The notes under the pieces: generated by a model | The model's input: the letters and a program-made list of their open reading frames with translations, nothing else | What the model was told of the DNA's origin: nothing | Database searches by the model: none | From: Protea cynaroides | Taxonomy: Eukaryota > Streptophyta > Magnoliopsida > Proteales > Proteaceae | Assembly: GCA_028583415.1 (NCBI GenBank) | Contig: CM053269.1 | Location: 77,305,567 to 77,369,566 of the forward strand | DNA: 64,000 bases | Reading direction: 5' to 3' | Position numbers and translations under genes: made by a program | Shown here: in pieces, positions 59,803 to 64,000 of the stretch | How positions within the stretch are numbered: the stretch's first letter is position 1 | Layout of the letters: each line of letters begins with the position of its first letter

Positions 59803-60444
59803 GGGGCTGTTTGATAAAATTTCAATTCTCGGATTCTTACTTCTGGTTCAAATTTCTACTTCTGCTTCAAAAGGATTCAGGAGTATAAGGGAGTAGAAAC
59901 ATATTTGTTAACCTAATTTAGTCATGGACTCTAGAGTGGTGGTGGTGGGTGATGAATGGTGGCACTAGTGGTGAGTGGTTATGGTTGGCGATGGTGGTGG
60001 TGGGTGGGAGGTGGTGGCGAAGGGTGACGGTGGTGGTGGTGGTGGAGGGTGGCGGTGGGTGGTGGGGGGTGGTGGTGGTGGTGGTGGTGGGTGATGGTTG
60101 GTGGTGGGTGGTGGCGGTGGTGGGTGGTCGAGGGTGGTGGCAGTGGGTGGGGGTGGTGGGGGTGGTGGGTGGTGGAGGGTGGTGGCGGTGGTGGCTGGTG
60201 GTGGTTGTAGTGGTGGTGGTTGGTGGTAGTTGTGGTGTGGGGTGGTTCTTTTTATTCCAAAATTTCAATTCTAAAGTAGAAAAGCATCTATTTGATGCTC
60301 CAAAAAATTGGATTCTGAAACCCATTTGAAGCCGGTTCACTCGTGGATTCTCCAAAAGTCTGAACCTGATTATCAAACGGGCTTCTACTCTATTTATGCT
60401 CCAGAAGTCAGAATCCAACTTCTGGAGTGTTATCAAACACCCCC
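59803..60444. mobile_element. PIF/Harbinger-like MITE with GGT minisatellite core (downstream)
   Basis: 642 bp with TTA duplications at 59800-59802 and 60445-60447. Ends GGGGCTGTTTGATAA and, reverse-complemented right end, GGGGGTGTTTGATAA. Outer parts are clearly related to the copy at 55297 (for example agaatccaacttctggagtg against gaatccaacttttggagtg). The core at about 59938-60243 is again ggtggt-rich, on the same strand, but shorter and of different internal order. Confidence 0.82.
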
Positions 60445-60447
60445 TTA

Positions 60448-60759
60448 TTGTCTTGATGTATATATTTGGATATTGAAATATTCATTTTTTTTGTAATAAT
60501 TGAAATATTCATTTTGTCTATGATCAATAGCTATATACCAAAATATCACAATCATTGTATTAAATATGGTTAATTCCTCATGTATTAATAGAACAAAATC
60601 ATGCATCACACAACGATTATGTGGTTCTAGCATTCCCATTAAACCATTTGAGAAACATGATTATTTTTTAGGCTCTCAATGAAGAGTCTCACGGTTCATA
60701 GATCTAATCTTCCATGACCATGCAAATCCACATACACTGAAAATGTATGGGATCCATAT
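60448..60759. other. Intergenic, nothing recognised
   Basis: AT-rich spacer between the MITE and the copia LTR. A small doublet (attgaaatattcattttttttg / attgaaatattcattttgtc) lies at 60472-60518. No gene. Confidence 0.6.
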
Positions 60760-61061
60760 TGTTAAATTTACAGCTTATAATACAGCCCATACATACTCAG
60801 CAGCTCATACACGGTGTTACAACTCATACGTACTCAGTTTTGACAGTAAATTGTAATTAGTAGGATTTCCTTCCTTAATTGACTAAGGAATTCCTTAACT
60901 TAGGGACTTTGATATCTTTTTGATATTTTTTTTGTAATCTATATAAAGATCTGATGTACAAAGTCATATACACAATATAATACAAGCTCTCTGCAAGCCT
61001 TCTCAAGAACTTCGATTCTTTCTTGTCTTCTTCATTTATATATTCTATTTATTTTTTAACA
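60760..61061 (+). repeat. Ty1/copia 5' LTR
   Basis: 302 bp, TGTTAAATTT...ATTTTTTAACA with short inverted ends. A TATA box (ctatataaag, about 60939-60948) lies in the right place. The primer site follows directly at 61062. Confidence 0.88.
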
Positions 61062-61073
61062 TGGTATCAGAGC
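61062..61073 (+). promoter_or_regulatory. Copia primer-binding site
   Basis: tggtatcagagc, complementary to the 3' end of initiator methionine tRNA, immediately after the LTR. Confidence 0.92.
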
Positions 61074-63258
61074 CTATTCTAGGTTCCTAAAAGTTGTTTG
61101 ATTTCATATTCTTCTTCCTCTTGCAAATTCGAAGCAGTGACATTGTTAGAGAACAATCACGCCGGAACGCTAAATCTAAAGCGACTATTTTTCAACGCAC
61201 CGTGGTCATTTCTCCAACAAGCACACAACCTTCTGATCTTGCACACACTGTCACGCACCGATGGACAAATACGAAAATGGTCCACCGATTTAGACCATTT
61301 TCAATTGCTCAAACTATCTTGCATGGCCTCAAGCTATGCGTAGCTTTCTCAAAGGCAAAAAGACTTGGCGTTATGTCACCGGAGATATTACTATTCCAAT
61401 ACAGCAATCCAAAGAAAGTAAAGAGAAACTCCAAGATTGTCTTGAAGAATGGGATAGCAAAAATCACCAAGCTATCACGTGGTTTCGCAATTCTTGTGTT
61501 CCTTCTATTCGGGCGGTACGAGACTGCAAAAGAAGTGTGGAATTTGTTAGCATCGCGGTATACCACAGCTGATCTTGCTCACCAATATCACTTAATCTCC
61601 TTGGCAAACGTCAAACAAGAGCAAGGTCAACTCGTAGCAGATTTTCTTTCTCAAATGCAATCCCTTTGGGGTCAACTGTCAATGTCTGAACCAAAATGAA
61701 AATCCTTCGAGGATGCTATACTCTTTCAAACATACCATGATCAACAACGATTGATGTAGTTTCTCATGGCTTTCCATCAGAATTTTGAGCCAGTCAGAGC
61801 TTCTCTTCTACATCGTGTTCCTCTACCTTCTCTGGAGAAAGCAATCGCTGAACTTATCTCTGAGGAAACACGACTTGGCATCGGCAAAAACAACCATCTC
61901 ACTGATGCAGTTCTAGCTGTACCTCCTTCTACAAATCAGTCATTCTGTAAATTCTGCCGCCAAAGTGGACATTTGACCAAGGATTGTGCAGAACTTTGGA
62001 ATTTTACTTGCCAGCACTACCATAAAAAGGGTCATTATTCACCTCAATACTGCAAGAAAAACCAGTCTCGATTTTCTCCTCGTCATTCTGCTGCAGTTAC
62101 TTCTGAATCTTTATTAGATATTACATCTACCACACCCACTAGTGAGCTTGAGTCTTTACTCAAACAGATTTTATCCAAAACCAGTTCTCCATCTACTGCT
62201 TTGTCAATCACTTTAGGTAATTCTTGGTATTTTGATTCTGCCTGCTGTAATCACATGACTAATAATCCTGATTTTTTCTCTTCAAAAACTTCAAACATTC
62301 ATATTCAAAATATCCAAACTACTGATGGATCTATTATGAAACGCCACACATATTGGAACTATCTCAACATCAAGTCTCTTCCTTCCATACACATATCTTG
62401 TTCCTAACCTCACTTTGAATCTTATTTCTATTGGTCAACTATGTGATCTTGGTTTTGATATCATTTTTTCTTCTACTGGCTATTGTGTGCAGGATCCTCA
62501 GACTGGAACAACTCTTGGGACAGGATGTAGATGCGGGAGGCTATTTCAGCTCACATCTCTTTAGCTTCCCACACCAAAATCCTCATTACCCCATCTTGTT
62601 GGATCAACTTCATCTCGCTCTACATCCAACATTTGGCATTCTTTCCTAGGTCATCCTTCTTCTGCTCGTTTGCATTCATTAATTTTCAGTGGTCATTTGG
62701 GTATTGTAAGTGGTGACATGATTGATTGTGTATCATGTAAGCTTGCAAAATAACATGCCTTGCCTTTTTTTTATAAATAAATCAATTTTTGTTGCTTCTT
62801 TTTATTTGATTCACTCTGATATTTGGAGACCCTCTCCAACTCTTACTATGGGAGGATCTCGATACTTTGTAATTTTCATTGATGATTTTTCTTGTTTCAC
62901 ATGGATATATATTATGAAAAATCGATCTAAGCTTGTAGAAACTTACAAAACTTTTTCCACCATGATCCACACTCAATTCTTAAAGAAAATCAAAGTTTTT
63001 CGTACTAATAATGCCATGGAATACAAAGACGCACAATTTTTAAACTTTATTTCATCCCATGGTACCATTATTGAGCGATCTTGCCCTTACACATCCCAAC
63101 AAAATGGTCGTGTTGAACGCAAACTTAGACACATTCTTGACACGTCTCGTGCTTTGCTTCTTTCTTCCTCTTGACCAGAACAATTTTGGGGAGAAGCTGC
63201 CTTAACTGTAGTTTATACCATAAATAGAGTTCTTTCTCCCATCATCAACAACCAATCT
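61074..63258 (+). pseudogene. Ty1/copia gag-pol, 5' two-thirds, broken
   Basis: Domains in order on the plus strand. Gag (UBN2 type): FLKGKKTWRYVTGDI at about 61342-61390 and AKEVWNLLASRYTTADLAHQ at about 61530-61590. Two zinc knuckles: CKFCRQSGHLTKDC (about 61948-61990) and a degenerate CQHYHKKGHYSPQYC. Protease: WYFDSACCNHMT (about 62227-62262). Pre-integrase, then the integrase core from about 62810 (IHSDIW, FIDDFSCFTW, QQNGRVERK). Frameshifts separate the gag pieces and several stops interrupt pol. The second catalytic Asp of integrase (normally SDN) is Asn (TNN). Reverse transcriptase, RNase H and the 3' LTR are absent because other sequence starts at 63259. Confidence 0.88.
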
Positions 63259-63428
63259 TGTCACACCCCAATTCTGAACCAATCAGAATGGTGTAAGTGA
63301 ACCATCACTGCACCAACGGTTCACACCAGGATCTCAATAAGACCGTGTCCACTCATACAAACCATTGCACATAACCACAATCAGAATATAATAAATACAA
63401 CGAAAGTTTTTAAATAAATGAACTGAGC
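63259..63428 (-). repeat. Scrap of the long LTR family (like 39972-42399)
   Basis: About 170 bp starting tgtcacaccccaattctgaa, alignable to 39972-40140 (cacatcccaattctagac...ccaacggttcaaccaggatctc). It retains the TG end that is mutated to TA at 39972. It joins the copia pol on the left and plastid DNA on the right. Confidence 0.75.
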
Positions 63429-63571
63429 GGTTATTTCTTTCATCGCCCCAAACATGCCAATATTAGCGTTGATGGTGCGTAAATGTAACTCATTGTTCAA
63501 ACAACTATTCAGAGTTGCTAGAGCTCCTTGTAAGGCTTGTTGGAAAACTCGTTGCCGGACTTGATTAATGA
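63429..63571 (-). pseudogene. atpF: Plastid atpF 3'-end fragment (nuclear insertion)
   Basis: The minus strand reads VINQVRQRVFQQALQGALAT, then CLNNELHLRTINANIGMFGA and MKEIT. This is the C-terminus of the chloroplast ATP synthase CF0 subunit I. The last residue and stop are lost where the fragment meets the LTR scrap at about 63429. Only about 48 codons remain, so it is not functional. In chloroplast genomes atpF is not next to accD, so the join to the following fragment happened during or after transfer. Confidence 0.85.
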
Positions 63572-64000
63572 CAGAGAGATCTATTAGTAGCATACTCGAT
63601 CAAACGGGTGATTTTCTCGCCTACTACGGATCCCATACTACCCCCCATGAACTGAAAATCCATAACCCCAATTGCTATGGGAATACCATTTAGTTGACCT
63701 ATGCCTGTTTAAAACACCCCGATTAACCCGTCTTTCGTTGATAAGAATCGATACGCTCTTTATAAGGTTCCTCCTCCGAATGAAATTCAATGGGGTCCAT
63801 AGAGACCATATCTTCATCCATAGGATCCCAAGTACCCGGATCAATCGTAAGTTCGATTCTATCTGCACTACTCATTTTCAAATGATATCCACATTGTTCA
63901 CAAATATTCATTTTTACCTTAAAAAATTTCTTATAATGCTTCGGGGAGTTGAAAATAAGCATAGATCCGGAGATTCCCGAATAGGTCAACCTTTCGAACT
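63572..64000 (-). pseudogene. accD: Plastid accD fragment (nuclear insertion), runs off window
   Basis: Minus strand. MNICEQCGYHLKMSSADRIE (zinc-finger region, about 63915-63856), PGTWDPMDEDMVSMDPIEFH and ERIDSYQRKTG, then after a frameshift [20 protein letters not shown] and GEKITRLIEYATNRSL. This is the chloroplast acetyl-CoA carboxylase carboxyltransferase beta subunit. A small deletion near 63726 (aagacgggttaatcgg) gives a stop right after RKTG. The fragment breaks at about 63572, before the ...VCASGG segment, and is fused to atpF. The rest lies beyond the window edge. Confidence 0.88.

Noticed and set aside
59918..60436. 172-codon His/Thr/Pro-rich minus-strand frame
   Set aside because: Same reason; it lies across the GGT array of the second MITE.
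63429..64000. Working chloroplast accD/atpF genes or a chloroplast contig
   Set aside because: Both are partial, frameshifted and fused, and sit next to nuclear retrotransposon sequence.

Overview
This is nuclear DNA from a flowering plant. The evidence is GT-AG introns in a plant purple acid phosphatase gene, two classes of plant F-box genes, Ty1/copia and Ty3/gypsy retrotransposons with plant-type primer sites, a fragment of chloroplast DNA, and an AT-rich, microsatellite-rich background. The species cannot be told from the sequence. It is a repeat-dominated region in which I can support only two structurally intact genes: an intronless F-box gene (26107-27339, +) and a 12-exon purple acid phosphatase gene (53339-59696, +). 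A third F-box-type gene (DUF295/KIB1-4 class, minus strand) is present as an N-terminally truncated copy at 44290-45217 and as a frameshifted copy at 9104-9893.

Layout. 1-9893 is a near-copy of 35223-45086 (copy A and copy B), and copy A stops exactly at a 500-base N gap (9894-10393). 10394-11690 is a decayed Ty1/copia end. 11.7-21.2 kb holds no recognisable gene; it carries a small MITE, a complete 1.8-kb TRIM-like LTR element (16686-18466) and LTR-like remnants. 21223-23026 is a solo LTR. 23.0-28.8 kb is one full unit of a locally duplicated F-box locus with the intact F-box gene. 28772-39811 is a complete but internally deleted Ty3/gypsy element (minus orientation) with 5-bp target duplications. 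It is itself invaded by a LINE end, a copia solo LTR inside that LINE, and a 2.2-kb solo LTR in gag. 39972-42399 is another long solo LTR, followed by an F-box pseudogene (42832-43270) and the truncated DUF295 gene. 45.9-47.5 kb is a third copy of the F-box-unit flank. 47.5-53.3 kb is intergenic DNA with a hairpin-phased minisatellite and LTR fragments. The phosphatase gene follows. One PIF/Harbinger-like MITE with a GGT minisatellite core and a tRNA-headed SINE sit in its fourth intron, and a second copy of the MITE lies just past its 3' end. The window ends with a 5' portion of a Ty1/copia element (60760-63258), an LTR scrap, and a chimeric plastid insertion joining atpF to accD.

How it fits together. 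The F-box loci show local birth and death. Homologous flanks recur at 23.0-26.1, 27.6-28.8 plus 39.8-39.97 plus 42.4-42.8, and 45.9-47.5 kb. These paralogous 'empty sites' confirm several transposon boundaries independently. No coordinated multi-gene system is visible. The phosphatase is a secreted metallophosphoesterase that stands alone.
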